A stretch of DNA of 64,000 bases from Clostridia bacterium. GTDB lineage: Bacteria > Bacillota > Clostridia > Christensenellales > Borkfalkiaceae. The position numbers and the translations under genes are program-made. Positions 1 through 8,793 of the stretch are shown here, in pieces (the first letter of the stretch is position 1; each line of letters begins with the position of its first letter). A model generated the notes under the pieces. That model made no database searches. It was not told the origin of the DNA and worked only from the letters and a program-made list of their open reading frames with translations. The stretch lies in the NCBI GenBank assembly GCA_017504795.1, contig JAFVQM010000015.1, forward strand, positions 1 through 64,000, given 5' to 3'.

Positions 1-1
1 A

Positions 2-1507
2 ATTCCGCGCGGTAGCGCTTCGGCTAGTGCAAACTGGGGAACTTATCCCGGAGAAGGCGACGTTGATTTTTACGCATTATACACGGGCGCTACGGCATCT
101 CAATACGAACTCGTAGTGTTACAAGAGTGGTGGCTTACCGCTGGCGAGCATACTCACGAATACACTATTCTAAATTATGATATATCTAACCACTGGTACG
201 GATGCGTTTGCGGAAAAATTAAAGAAAAAGAAGCGCATACGGGCGGAACGGCTACCGAAACGGAGAACGCCGTTTGTTCGGTATGTAGCCAAGAATACGG
301 CGTAGCAGTAAGTGGTTCACACGTTTTCGACCAAAAAGTGGTTGATATAAAATATCTTAAAACCCCTGCAACTTGCGAAGATAAGGCGAGATACTACTAT
401 TCTTGTGAATGTGGAGAAAAGGGTTTTCAACACTTTGAATACGGCAACGCGCTTGGGCACGATTATAGCGAACCCGTGTCTGACGGAAACGGCAACCACG
501 TTCAAACGTGCCTTAACGACAAAAGCCACGTTTTAACTACGAAATGTACGGGCGAAATTGCAATTTGTGGCGAAAAAGCCGTTTGTACGGTTTGCGGTGG
601 TTTTTATAGTGGTGCGTCCAAACACGACGTAGACGACAACAATTTCTGTAGAAATTGCCACTCAGTTTATGCCGATATGACGGCTAGTGTAGTCGAACTC
701 GGTATACCCACGCTTTTATCGTATAAAGAAACAGACCTTAGAAACTGCGCTTGGGATACTTATTATTATAAAGGAAAAATATACCGTGGCAGTGGCTCGC
801 TTGATTCGTCTAAACCCGCGTCTATTTGGGCGTACGACGTTGAAAAGGCTAGATGGTATGAAGAAGTAGTTACAAACGACGTTAGTATCGAGCGTTTCGT
901 GGAAATTGACGGTAAACTTATAGCCCCCGGCGCGGACCCAACGGGCAGTTGGGCTTACGGCAACTATTATGAACTTGACGAAAACGGTTGGAGAACGGAT
1001 ACGAGCGTTCCTGATGGCGTACATATGTTTGACGTCATAAAATATGACGGTAAAATCTTCTACGGCTTAGGCACAAACTATAATATAACACCGCTTGTCT
1101 ACACCGAAAACGGCGTTGATTATACTTACGTAGACTTCTATAATAACGGAGTCAAACTGGATTTATCAAAGACCGCGCAAGGTGAAACCGGTATAAGAGT
1201 TTATGAACTATTTGTCTATAAAGGTGAGTTGCACGCTTATATAATATACAAAGGCGTGTACAGTATTTATAAGTTTGATGGCACTAAGATGGTTTGTATA
1301 AACGAAGAGCCGGCTTATGGTCAATATAGTAGCAACTTCAACACGTGGAATAACGGTTTTGAGATTGACGGTGTTTACTATATAATAGTTGGCGTAGTAT
1401 ACGCCGTAACTGACTTTACCGACTATACCGCCTTCAAAAAATACGTTTTACCTAATAATGAAGTAGTAGCCGACGCTGTTTATAAAGACGGCAAGATTAC
1501 TTGTTAA
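2..1507 (+). CDS. Secreted Cys-pair/beta-propeller-like surface protein, 5'-partial and ended by a frameshift
   Basis: The frame is open from base 2, so the true start lies upstream; the ATG at 116 is internal. The first ~35 residues resemble the end of an InlB-type (Listeria-Bacteroides) repeat. Next come several Cys-pair segments (CVCG, CSVC, CECG, CTVCG, CRNC), as in clostridial surface proteins. From ~700 on the protein is paralogous to the lipoprotein at 3190-4302: both have IWAYD, then DGKL, then a WAYGN/WSYGN motif, then a YDGKI/YGGKI motif, probably beta-propeller blades. Translation stops at 1507 while homology continues in another frame, so one base seems to be missing near 1498. 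Binding function unknown. Confidence 0.75.
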   Translation: MPRGSASASANWGTYPGEGDVDFYALYTGATASQYELVVLQEWWLTAGEHTHEYTILNYDISNHWYGCVCGKIKEKEAHTGGTATETENAVCSVCSQEYGVAVSGSHVFDQKVVDIKYLKTPATCEDKARYYYSCECGEKGFQHFEYGNALGHDYSEPVSDGNGNHVQTCLNDKSHVLTTKCTGEIAICGEKAVCTVCGGFYSGASKHDVDDNNFCRNCHSVYADMTASVVELGIPTLLSYKETDLRNCAWDTYYYKGKIYRGSGSLDSSKPASIWAYDVEKARWYEEVVTNDVSIERFVEIDGKLIAPGADPTGSWAYGNYYELDENGWRTDTSVPDGVHMFDVIKYDGKIFYGLGTNYNITPLVYTENGVDYTYVDFYNNGVKLDLSKTAQGETGIRVYELFVYKGELHAYIIYKGVYSIYKFDGTKMVCINEEPAYGQYSSNFNTWNNGFEIDGVYYIIVGVVYAVTDFTDYTAFKKYVLPNNEVVADAVYKDGKITC

Positions 1508-1725
1508 CTTATGAAAAAACTGCGGTTAACGGCAAGTATAAAGCAAGGATTTACGAAAGTGAAACGATGAAAGAAGATTCTTTCGTTGAAGTGGTTAGTT
1601 TCGATTACGAGATACCTCCGCTTACCTTTGATAAAGTAGGAGACGATTTCTACGTTTCAATGGGAAATAGATACACTACGTCGTCCACGAAAAACGGAAT
1701 GCTACTAAAAGTAAGCGTAGAATAA
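1501..1725 (+). pseudogene. Frameshifted C-terminal part of the preceding surface protein
   Basis: This frame continues the preceding protein. Its reading (LLTYE at the start, later LTFDKVGDDFYVSMGNR) aligns with the end of the paralogue at 3190-4302 (LLAYTG, later LSFDKDGDTFYIGMGDR). Adding one T in the run near 1498 would restore GKIYLLTY across the junction. No ribosome binding site precedes it, so it is not an independent gene. It is either a real decayed gene or a single-base assembly error. Confidence 0.8.
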
Positions 1726-1731
1726 AACGAT

Positions 1732-1760
1732 AAAAAGGATAGCAGGTGCTATCCTTTTTT
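1732..1760 (+). terminator. Rho-independent terminator
   Basis: Twelve-base stem AAAAAGGATAGC with loop AGGT and a complementary arm running into a T tract. It closes the surface protein gene. Confidence 0.85.
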
Positions 1761-1809
1761 GATATTTTATTTTAGAAATAAAATAATTTCAAAGAAACAC
1801 AGTAAGATA

Positions 1810-1838
1810 TTGACAAAAAAAATAAAGGTGTGTAAAAT
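1810..1838 (+). promoter_or_regulatory. Sigma-A promoter of alaA
   Basis: TTGACA at 1810-1815, 17-bp spacer, TAAAAT at 1833-1838. Predicts an untranslated leader of about 25 nt containing the GAGG ribosome binding site. Confidence 0.8.
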
Positions 1839-1870
1839 TATACTTGAAAATAAAAAACCGAGGTAATGTT

Positions 1871-3085
1871 ATGCAATACAAGTTTATGGCAGAACGTATG
1901 GAAAATATCCATTCAGATATTCGCGGTCCGGTATTTTTTAGGGCGCTTGAAATGGAAGCGCAAGGCGAAAAGGTGTTAAAATTAAACACGGGTAACCCCG
2001 CAACTTTCGGCTTTAAGATGCCGAAGTCCATTAAAGAAGTTATTATAAAGGACGTTGAAAAATCGTTAGGCTACTGCGGTCTTAGAGGTATGAAGACGGC
2101 GCAAGAAGCGATTGTCGAATACGAAACTTCAAAAGGCATTCAAGGCTTAACTGTTGACGACGTGTTTATAACTAACGGCGTTAGCGAAGCGGCAAGTATG
2201 TTAACTACCGCGCTCGTAGGTGTTGGCGACGAAGTTTTGATGCCAAGCCCTTGTTATTCGCTTTGGTCGAACTCGGTTTTAGCGTCTGGTGGCGTTCCCG
2301 TTTACTACGACTGTAACGAAGAAGAAAATTGGAGCCCCGATATTGACGATATTAAAGCAAAAATCACTAAAAAGACTAAGGCAATCGTAATTATCAACCC
2401 TAACAACCCAACAGGCGTGTTATATCCTAATAGCGTTCTACTTGAAATTGCTGAAATTGCAAGACAAAACGATATAGTAGTTTTCTCTGACGAAATTTAC
2501 GATAGGCTCGTGTTTGACGGCAAAGTTCACACTTCGTTTGCTAAACTTGCGCCAGATCTAACCGTTGTTACTTTGAACGGCCTTTCAAAATCTCACTGTG
2601 TATGCGGGTTAAGGTGTGGCTGGATTTGTTTAAGTGGCAATACCGAAAAGGCAAAAGAACTCAACAAAGCGCTCGTGGCGATAGCGTCTGTAAGGCTTTG
2701 CTCGAACGCGCTTATGCAACTTATTATCCCCACCGCGCTTAAAGATACCGAATACACCAAGCAAATGCTTTGTGAAACGGGTAGACTTTACCTTCAAAGA
2801 AAGGCGTGCGTTGAAGCAATTAACGAAATTGACGGTTTATCGGTAGTTCCTAACGACGGTGCTTTCTACATCTTCCCCAAAATCGATACTGAAAGATTTA
2901 ACGTAACCGACGATAAGGCTTTTGCAAGGGGCTTACTTGAAGCAAAGAAGATTTTAATCGTTGCAGGAACGGGCTTTGGCTACAAAACGCCCGACCACTT
3001 CCGCGTGGTAATGCTTCCTGAACACCAAACCTTACGCCAAGCAATGTACGACATTGGCGACTACTTACAAACCTTAAAGAAATAA
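1871..3085 (+). CDS. alaA: Alanine/glutamate-pyruvate aminotransferase (AlaA-like)
   Basis: PLP-dependent class I/II aminotransferase, cytosolic, expected to convert pyruvate plus glutamate to alanine plus 2-oxoglutarate. Close to E. coli AlaA in layout: IRGPVF near the N-terminus, LKLNTGNPATFGF, INPNNPTG, SDEIYD, and the Schiff-base lysine in NGLSKSH near residue 240. The ATG at 1871 is chosen because GAGG lies 7 nt upstream; a TTG at 1844 in the same frame has no such site. About 404 residues, the normal family size. Single gene between two terminators with its own promoter. AlaA is the most likely member of a broad family. Confidence 0.85.
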   Translation: MQYKFMAERMENIHSDIRGPVFFRALEMEAQGEKVLKLNTGNPATFGFKMPKSIKEVIIKDVEKSLGYCGLRGMKTAQEAIVEYETSKGIQGLTVDDVFITNGVSEAASMLTTALVGVGDEVLMPSPCYSLWSNSVLASGGVPVYYDCNEEENWSPDIDDIKAKITKKTKAIVIINPNNPTGVLYPNSVLLEIAEIARQNDIVVFSDEIYDRLVFDGKVHTSFAKLAPDLTVVTLNGLSKSHCVCGLRCGWICLSGNTEKAKELNKALVAIASVRLCSNALMQLIIPTALKDTEYTKQMLCETGRLYLQRKACVEAINEIDGLSVVPNDGAFYIFPKIDTERFNVTDDKAFARGLLEAKKILIVAGTGFGYKTPDHFRVVMLPEHQTLRQAMYDIGDYLQTLKK

Positions 3086-3092
3086 TAATTTT

Positions 3093-3118
3093 AAGCGCAT
3101 CGAAAGGTGCGCTTTTAA
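3093..3118 (+). terminator. Rho-independent terminator after alaA
   Basis: AAGCGCA stem with complement TGCGCTT around an 8-nt loop, followed by TTTAATTTT. Confidence 0.75.
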
Positions 3119-3153
3119 TTTTACTATGACTAGTAAAATTTGTATGCATAATA

Positions 3154-3182
3154 TTGAAAACTATAAATTCTTGTGTTATAAT
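3154..3182 (+). promoter_or_regulatory. Promoter predicting a leaderless lipoprotein mRNA
   Basis: TTGAAA at 3154-3159, 17-bp spacer, TATAAT at 3177-3182. The ATG begins at 3190, 7 nt after the -10 box, so transcription should start at or next to the start codon. No purine-rich ribosome binding site lies upstream. Confidence 0.75.
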
Positions 3183-3189
3183 ACAAACT

Positions 3190-4302
3190 ATGAAAAAAAG
3201 AGTTATTAAAATTTTATCGCTGGTATTAGCACTTTTTTTAAGTGTAATATCGTTTAGCGGTTGCGGTAAAGTAGAAGTTAAAGAAATTGGCAATCCCTCA
3301 GAAAAGCAGTTTTCATTAGGCGCTATGGCGCGTTGTCCGTGGGATATAAAGGTTTTTGAAGGAAAAGTTTACGTAGGTAGTGGAGATTACGGCGCAAATA
3401 CCGGACCTATCGTTATTTGGGCGTATGATATCGCTAGTGGAAAGTGGGTTAGCACGGGTAGTGTTAGAGACGAAGCCGTTACAACTTTCAAAGTAATCGA
3501 TGGAAAACTTACCGTTCCAGGCATCGACCCGATGGGAACTTGGAGTTACGGCAACGTTTATCAGTTAGAAGGCGATAAGTGGAAAACCTACTCTAAAATA
3601 CCCAACGGCATACACAACTTTGATATGGTAGAGTATGGCGGTAAAATATACGCAGGTATAGGCGTTAATTTTGAGAATTCGCCCGTAGCGGTTGGAACGT
3701 CACTTAACGAACCTTTTGAATTTTTACCCCTTTACAAAAACGGTGCTTTGGTTGACGCTAATGCTATGAATTTATTACAATATAGATGCTACGACTTATT
3801 CGTGCACAACCAAAACTTGTACGCTATGGTATGCTTTGCAAGAGAAGTAGGCTCAACCTTAGAAGTTTATAAACTAAACGGCAACCAACTCGAATATTTT
3901 TCAGATGCTAGCAGTATGCTTGCCACAAGGCAGTACGGCACGAACTTGTTAGAAAGCAAGGTTTCGTTTGGGTCTAGTATGTATTTTTCAAGGGGCGTTT
4001 TATATAGGTCAAGCGACATACAAAGTTTCAACGTGGTAAATTTACCAGGTGGCGAAAGTGTTTGCGATCTTATGGTATCTGGTGGCAAAATGTATCTTTT
4101 GGCCTATACGGGAAGTGACGGGGGCTATCAAGTTTCCATCTACCAAACGGAAGACGAAGAAAATTACGAAAAAGTTTTAGATTTTGAATATTCGGTAAGA
4201 CCTTTAAGTTTTGATAAGGACGGGGACACTTTTTATATAGGAATGGGCGACAGAACGCTAAATAACGATAAAACGGGCATGATTTTAGCCGTTAAAAAGT
4301 AA
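3190..4302 (+). CDS. Beta-propeller-like lipoprotein
   Basis: Signal peptide MKKRVIKILSLVLALFLS followed by lipobox FSGC, so an anchored extracytoplasmic lipoprotein. The body has repeated segments (WDIKVFEGKVYVGSG, IWAYD, DGKL, WSYGN, YGGKIYAGIG) that suggest propeller blades. It is paralogous to the disrupted protein at 2-1725 but lacks its Cys-rich N-terminus. The start at 3190 is set by the signal peptide; a start at 3154 would overlap the -35 box. The GH28 enzyme gene follows after 8 nt, so a role in binding or sensing glycans is possible but not shown. No known family was recognised. Confidence 0.75.
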   Translation: MKKRVIKILSLVLALFLSVISFSGCGKVEVKEIGNPSEKQFSLGAMARCPWDIKVFEGKVYVGSGDYGANTGPIVIWAYDIASGKWVSTGSVRDEAVTTFKVIDGKLTVPGIDPMGTWSYGNVYQLEGDKWKTYSKIPNGIHNFDMVEYGGKIYAGIGVNFENSPVAVGTSLNEPFEFLPLYKNGALVDANAMNLLQYRCYDLFVHNQNLYAMVCFAREVGSTLEVYKLNGNQLEYFSDASSMLATRQYGTNLLESKVSFGSSMYFSRGVLYRSSDIQSFNVVNLPGGESVCDLMVSGGKMYLLAYTGSDGGYQVSIYQTEDEENYEKVLDFEYSVRPLSFDKDGDTFYIGMGDRTLNNDKTGMILAVKK

Positions 4303-4310
4303 GGAGTTTT

Positions 4311-5603
4311 ATGATTAACTTAAAAGATTACATAGTAGGAAACGAAGTTTTTTATACCGAAACTTTTCAAAAGGCGATAGACGATGCGAGTAGATTAAAG
4401 CAAACGCTTTTCGTACCCGTTGGCGAGTATTTGCTTGGCACGGTTGAACTTAAAAGTAACGTTTCAATTATTTTTGAAGACGGAACTATCCTTTTAGGCT
4501 CAAAAAATCTTGACGACTTTTACGACGATCAAATTCTTTTTGAGCCTTGCTATCAAGATTTGTCGCACAGCAGTTATTCAAAATCGCTTTTTTACGGCTC
4601 GGATATTGAAAACGTTTCTATAAAAGGTAGAGTTACTATAAATATGCAGTCGGCTTGGGCGCCTAAGGAAAGCAAAAGGCACGGTCATCGTGGCGCAAAA
4701 GCCATTTCTATAAAATACGGCGAAAATTTAAGGTTTGAAGATTTTGAAATTATAAACGCCACCGATATCGCTATGCTTTTAGGCGCTTGCAAGCGCGTGT
4801 TTATAAGGGGGCTTTACATAAAGTCGCATATTGACGGAATAAGCCCCGACGGGTGTGAAGACGTAATAATTTCAGACTGTAATTTATTCTGTGGCGACGA
4901 TGCGCTTGTGTTCAAAACGTCATTATTTGATGGAAAAGTTCATCATTTGAAAAGGATTACCGTTACAAACTGTATAATTTCGTCAAGGTGCAACGCCATA
5001 AAATTCGGCACGGAAACGACCGGCGATATGAAATACGTTACCATATCAAACTGCGTAATACACCACTCGCAATGCACGGGTATTTCGATAGAAACGGTTG
5101 ACGGGGCTAACGTAGAAGCCATAAATATAAGCGATATCGTTATGGAAAACGTTACTTGCCCTATCTTTATAGCGCTTGGTAAACGTATGCGCGCGCCCGA
5201 AGGCACAAAGGTAGGTAGTATGAAAAATATAACCCTATCAAACATTTACGCCGATAATAGTGACGAAGTTTATAAGTCAATTGACTTTTACTATATCTAC
5301 ATAAAAGAAGGTAGCGAATACGAGCAAAACGGCTGTATTGCAAGTAGCATAGTAAATTTAACCGATAATCCGCTTGAAAACGTAACTTTACAAAACGTTC
5401 ACTTAAAGGTAATGGGCGGTAAAACGCTGAGCGACGTTGACTATAAGGAAAACCCAACGGGATACCCAACTCACTATATGAACGGCTTTGTACTTCCCGC
5501 GTACGGCATGTACGTTAAAGGCGTTAAAAACCTTAAACTTAACGACGTTACGTTCGAAACCATTAAGCCTGACGAAAGGCAAGAACTTTTAATAGTAGAT
5601 TAA
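4311..5603 (+). CDS. GH28-like (polygalacturonase fold) glycoside hydrolase
   Basis: Parallel beta-helix protein of 430 residues. It has the GH28-type pair DGISPDGC (near residue 175) and GDDALVFK (near 195), which hold the catalytic aspartates of polygalacturonases. The usual GHG and RIK motifs are not clear, and this region reads CNAIKFGTET instead, so substrate specificity may differ from classic endo-polygalacturonase. No signal peptide, so it probably acts in the cytosol on imported pectic oligosaccharides. AAGGAG precedes the ATG, 8 nt after the lipoprotein gene, so they are co-transcribed. A shared terminator follows. Confidence 0.8.
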   Translation: MINLKDYIVGNEVFYTETFQKAIDDASRLKQTLFVPVGEYLLGTVELKSNVSIIFEDGTILLGSKNLDDFYDDQILFEPCYQDLSHSSYSKSLFYGSDIENVSIKGRVTINMQSAWAPKESKRHGHRGAKAISIKYGENLRFEDFEIINATDIAMLLGACKRVFIRGLYIKSHIDGISPDGCEDVIISDCNLFCGDDALVFKTSLFDGKVHHLKRITVTNCIISSRCNAIKFGTETTGDMKYVTISNCVIHHSQCTGISIETVDGANVEAINISDIVMENVTCPIFIALGKRMRAPEGTKVGSMKNITLSNIYADNSDEVYKSIDFYYIYIKEGSEYEQNGCIASSIVNLTDNPLENVTLQNVHLKVMGGKTLSDVDYKENPTGYPTHYMNGFVLPAYGMYVKGVKNLKLNDVTFETIKPDERQELLIVD

Positions 5604-5618
5604 AACTTAATAAAAAAT

Positions 5619-5655
5619 AACGCTCGTTTCAAAACTTGAAACGAGCGTTTTCATT
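5619..5655. terminator. Bidirectional terminator
   Basis: Perfect 12-bp stem AACGCTCGTTTC with a 7-nt loop, A-rich on one side and T-rich on the other. It serves the GH28 gene and the convergent minus-strand operon. Confidence 0.85.
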
Positions 5656-5656
5656 T

Positions 5657-7612
5657 TTAAGAGATATAAAGTATTAGTGGTTTTAACGGATAAACTGTTA
5701 AGTCAAGCGTGTAAACGTTACCGTTTTTACTAAATTTAACGTCAACCTTTTCACCGCTCGGAGCAAGCATTTTAATACTATTTACGTTATCGCGAATACA
5801 TAGCGCAATATTTTCAATCTCGTCAGCGTTCATATCTAAAACGGAAACTAAAAGAGAGCCGTCTTTCAAATAGCCTGCTTTTAAGTAAACGTCAACGTCG
5901 CCCGTGTAGTAAACGGGGAGTTTGTTAAGCGAAGATAACAGCCTTATAAGTTGGGTTTTACGCGTTTGCGTTAAGAACCCCATACCGCTGTGATACGTTC
6001 TTTTTACAGAAGGAGTTCCCGCAAATACTACGATATTACCGCCTAGTTCATTTTTATAAACGGTAACGCCGGGGAATAAATAGTCTTTGGTAACGCCTTC
6101 GTCAAGCGTGTTATAAACGTAGGAGTCGATTTTAACGTTCTCGTCTTTAACGACTATTTTTTTAAGGTTTGCCTGGTTTTGCATCATTACCGTTTCATTG
6201 GCGCAAATTTCGCCTTTTATGGGCGAACCGTCGTGCTCAACTACGTCAATTCCTAGATATTTTCCGTAGCCACGGTCGATAAAATACTCGGCAATTTTCG
6301 AGTCGATAAAACAATCGCTTGATAAGAGTTTAATAATCTCGTCGTCAGTATAATTTTCGTAAGAAGTAGACTCGTAACCTTCAAGGCAAGAAACGCCCTT
6401 ACTTTCGTCACAAGAAAAGAATAACGGGATACCTAGCGATTCAAGTGCGCAGTAAGCCCAACCGCAGTTCTCGTTTTTAACGGGCTGGTCAAGTCTTGGA
6501 GTAAAGTAAACGTTACAGCCTTGCCAGTCAACGCCTTCTTTTACGTCGTTATGAAGTTGCTCGTAAAAACCAAAGTGCTTTGCTAAAATCTTTCTGTAAG
6601 CAACGCCTGATTCGGGCTCGTACGGTCCGCGAGTTATCCAGTGTTTAGCGCCCGAACAACCTTCTAAAAGCGAAATGGTGTATTGAGAGTGAAGTTCTGA
6701 TGCCGAAGTTCCGTATCTATTTTGTGGGCAGGTATCCGTTTCGCCTAAAATAAGGTCGATTTTGCCGTTTAGTTTTTGAACGTAATTTGCCGCTCTTTGT
6801 GACGCGTAAGAATAAGTCCTTAACGTAGAAATACAGTATCTTCCGTTGTTTATTCTAAGCGTAGACGGTTGACCTTTACCCGTAAGTGCTTTTACTATTT
6901 CAACGGCATGGTCAACGCGGTAAGAACCGCCACCACAGTCGGAACAAGTAATGTCAGGGTTAACGCTATCTATTGCTTTTCTTACTATTTTTGCAATATT
7001 TACTACCGATTTTTGTTGTAAATCGATATATGCCTTATGGTATTTTTTCGCCTTTTCATCTTTTTTAGCAAAAATTTCAGCGTACTCTTCACGCGTTAAA
7101 TTTTCGCCTAAATATTCGTTTAACTCGTTAAGATGAAGCGGGCACAAACATCCCCTACCTGGCCTTGTTATAAGCCTTAAATCGTCGTCCATCATTATAG
7201 TTTTGGGGTTGGTTTTAGCAAGCGTTACTATGGTGTTGAAAACGTAATTTTGAAAGCCTTCGTCAAGCGGACACATTTGTTCTTTTACAATTCCGTCCAT
7301 CATTCCAACGTGAAGTTGATAGGGCGGGCGCTTACCAAGTGCCCAGCCGTGCCCCATAAGAGACTGAACGAGTATTCCACTAGGAACGCCCATTTCGTCT
7401 AAAATATTTTTGAATTTAAGGTATTTTTGAGCGAGTTTTTCGGCTTTGTTTTCTACGGGGTTACCTTCGGGAACTAAACTCATTAAAAAGAGTGGGCAAG
7501 CGGTAACGCCACTATTATATTGCTCTTTGATGTCGTTGCAAACGTCTAAAATTTTATCGTCAGGAACGGATAAACGCATAATTGAATACGCGTATAAATT
7601 GCCTTTACCCAT
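5657..7612 (-). CDS. Putative glycoside hydrolase-like protein, family not recognised
   Basis: Soluble protein of 651 residues without signal peptide. The N-terminal half looks like a TIM-barrel glycosidase: an acidic MMDDDLRL segment, then GCLCPLHLNE, then GETDTCPQNRYG and EGCSGAKHWITRG. The middle resembles the Rossmann-like trimerisation domain of GH42-type enzymes, and the C-terminus resembles a small beta-sandwich. I infer a cytosolic carbohydrase but cannot name the family or substrate. AAGGAG lies 7 nt before the ATG. It follows the SGNH esterase gene by 15 nt on the same strand, so the two probably act in sequence on an acylated glycan. Confidence 0.55.
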   Translation of the reverse strand: MGKGNLYAYSIMRLSVPDDKILDVCNDIKEQYNSGVTACPLFLMSLVPEGNPVENKAEKLAQKYLKFKNILDEMGVPSGILVQSLMGHGWALGKRPPYQLHVGMMDGIVKEQMCPLDEGFQNYVFNTIVTLAKTNPKTIMMDDDLRLITRPGRGCLCPLHLNELNEYLGENLTREEYAEIFAKKDEKAKKYHKAYIDLQQKSVVNIAKIVRKAIDSVNPDITCSDCGGGSYRVDHAVEIVKALTGKGQPSTLRINNGRYCISTLRTYSYASQRAANYVQKLNGKIDLILGETDTCPQNRYGTSASELHSQYTISLLEGCSGAKHWITRGPYEPESGVAYRKILAKHFGFYEQLHNDVKEGVDWQGCNVYFTPRLDQPVKNENCGWAYCALESLGIPLFFSCDESKGVSCLEGYESTSYENYTDDEIIKLLSSDCFIDSKIAEYFIDRGYGKYLGIDVVEHDGSPIKGEICANETVMMQNQANLKKIVVKDENVKIDSYVYNTLDEGVTKDYLFPGVTVYKNELGGNIVVFAGTPSVKRTYHSGMGFLTQTRKTQLIRLLSSLNKLPVYYTGDVDVYLKAGYLKDGSLLVSVLDMNADEIENIALCIRDNVNSIKMLAPSGEKVDVKFSKNGNVYTLDLTVYPLKPLILYIS

Positions 7613-7627
7613 AATAATCTCCTTTAA

Positions 7628-8701
7628 TTATTTGTTAAGTATTTTATCAAGTACAGGATATATGGTTTTAGCCATACGCAAAAAGCCTATATCGTTGGGG
7701 TGGCATAGGTCCACCGTACAAACTTCGCGGTCTTCGTCGCCAAAAAGAGAATACCCGTCTATAAAATAAACGTTTTTATCCCCTTCGTTTAACGCTCTTT
7801 CATAAGTGTTTTTTATAAGGTCGCGCCTTTCGTAGCCTTGGTCTTTATATTCTGGGCCGGGCGCTGAAATCATAACGATAGGCGTTTCGGGGTTTTTATC
7901 TCTTATAGTTTTATAAAGTGGGTAGTGCGTTTTTTCAAGGTGTTCATACGTTGGGGCGTTGTGGTCGTAGTCAAGTACGAAAACGCTAGCGTCAAGCGAT
8001 GCAAGATAGTTAGCCATAGTCGGCTCGCCTTTTGCGTTCCCTGAAAAACCTAAATTTATAAAATCACTATCGAGCATTCTTCCAAGGTGTGAAATATAAT
8101 CGTTACCCGTTCTTGACGCGCAACCCCCTTGCGTTATAGACGAGCCGTAAAAAACCATAGGCTTTTGGTGCTTGTATTTTTTATGTTCAAAAATTTGCGA
8201 GCCTTTTTTAAGCCCGATATAAAGCGATTTTACGCCGTTGTATAATGGAAAGTAAAGTTCAATATCTCTAAGGTCGTTGCGGTTATATTTTTTGTTTAGT
8301 TGAAAGGCTAGCGGGCTATCGAGCGGACTGTCGTAAATTTCTTTTACCGCAATAAAATATATGGCTTGGAATTTGCCGTTGGTGTAAAGCGAAAACCCGT
8401 GCGAGCCAGCAAGTGGCATATGTGGCATACAGTACTCGGTTGGAATAACGCATTTTATAGCGATATAGGGAGAATTTGTTCTAAATCTAAGCCTACCGCC
8501 GGTAGTGTAAGTTGCAAAATACTTAACGCCCGAGTTTACAGTGCTAGCCACTTCGTGTGGCATACGGCGAAAGCGTTCTTCTTCTTTGTTATAGTAAATG
8601 CCGTGAAGCGAAAATGGTTTTTCGGTCACGTCAAACCACTCGACGTCAGGCTCGTCAAGTGGTGGAAGAGCAAAATTTTTATCTAACTTTGTAATATCCA
8701 T
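7628..8701 (-). CDS. SGNH/GDSL hydrolase, carbohydrate-esterase-like
   Basis: Two-part protein: an N-terminal beta-sandwich (about residues 1-170) and a C-terminal SGNH esterase. Block I is VFYGSSITQGG with the nucleophilic serine, GFSGNAKGE follows, and the Asp-His pair is in DLCHPND near the C-terminus. Such enzymes remove acetyl or other acyl groups from polysaccharides; no signal peptide is seen. The start at 8701 has AAGGAG directly upstream; the upstream in-frame ATG at 8749 would lie within the promoter. First gene of a two-gene operon with the putative glycosidase. Confidence 0.8.
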   Translation of the reverse strand: MDITKLDKNFALPPLDEPDVEWFDVTEKPFSLHGIYYNKEEERFRRMPHEVASTVNSGVKYFATYTTGGRLRFRTNSPYIAIKCVIPTEYCMPHMPLAGSHGFSLYTNGKFQAIYFIAVKEIYDSPLDSPLAFQLNKKYNRNDLRDIELYFPLYNGVKSLYIGLKKGSQIFEHKKYKHQKPMVFYGSSITQGGCASRTGNDYISHLGRMLDSDFINLGFSGNAKGEPTMANYLASLDASVFVLDYDHNAPTYEHLEKTHYPLYKTIRDKNPETPIVMISAPGPEYKDQGYERRDLIKNTYERALNEGDKNVYFIDGYSLFGDEDREVCTVDLCHPNDIGFLRMAKTIYPVLDKILNK

Positions 8702-8720
8702 AATAAATCTCCTTAGATTT

Positions 8721-8749
8721 ATTATATTACTTAAAAATAGGCTTGTCAA
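8721..8749 (-). promoter_or_regulatory. Promoter of the SGNH esterase operon
   Basis: On the minus strand TTGACA (8749-8744), 17-bp spacer, TATAAT (8726-8721). It is divergent from the glpK promoter, whose -35 box begins only 9 bp away. Confidence 0.85.
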
Positions 8750-8758
8750 TAAACGCTA

Positions 8759-8787
8759 TTGAAAATAAAACAAAGTTGTGCTAAAAT
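8759..8787 (+). promoter_or_regulatory. Promoter predicting a leaderless glpK mRNA
   Basis: TTGAAA at 8759-8764, 17-bp spacer, TAAAAT at 8782-8787. The glpK ATG is at 8794, exactly 6 nt after the -10 box. There is no ribosome binding site in the intervening AT-rich bases. Confidence 0.8.
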
Positions 8788-8793
8788 TAAATT

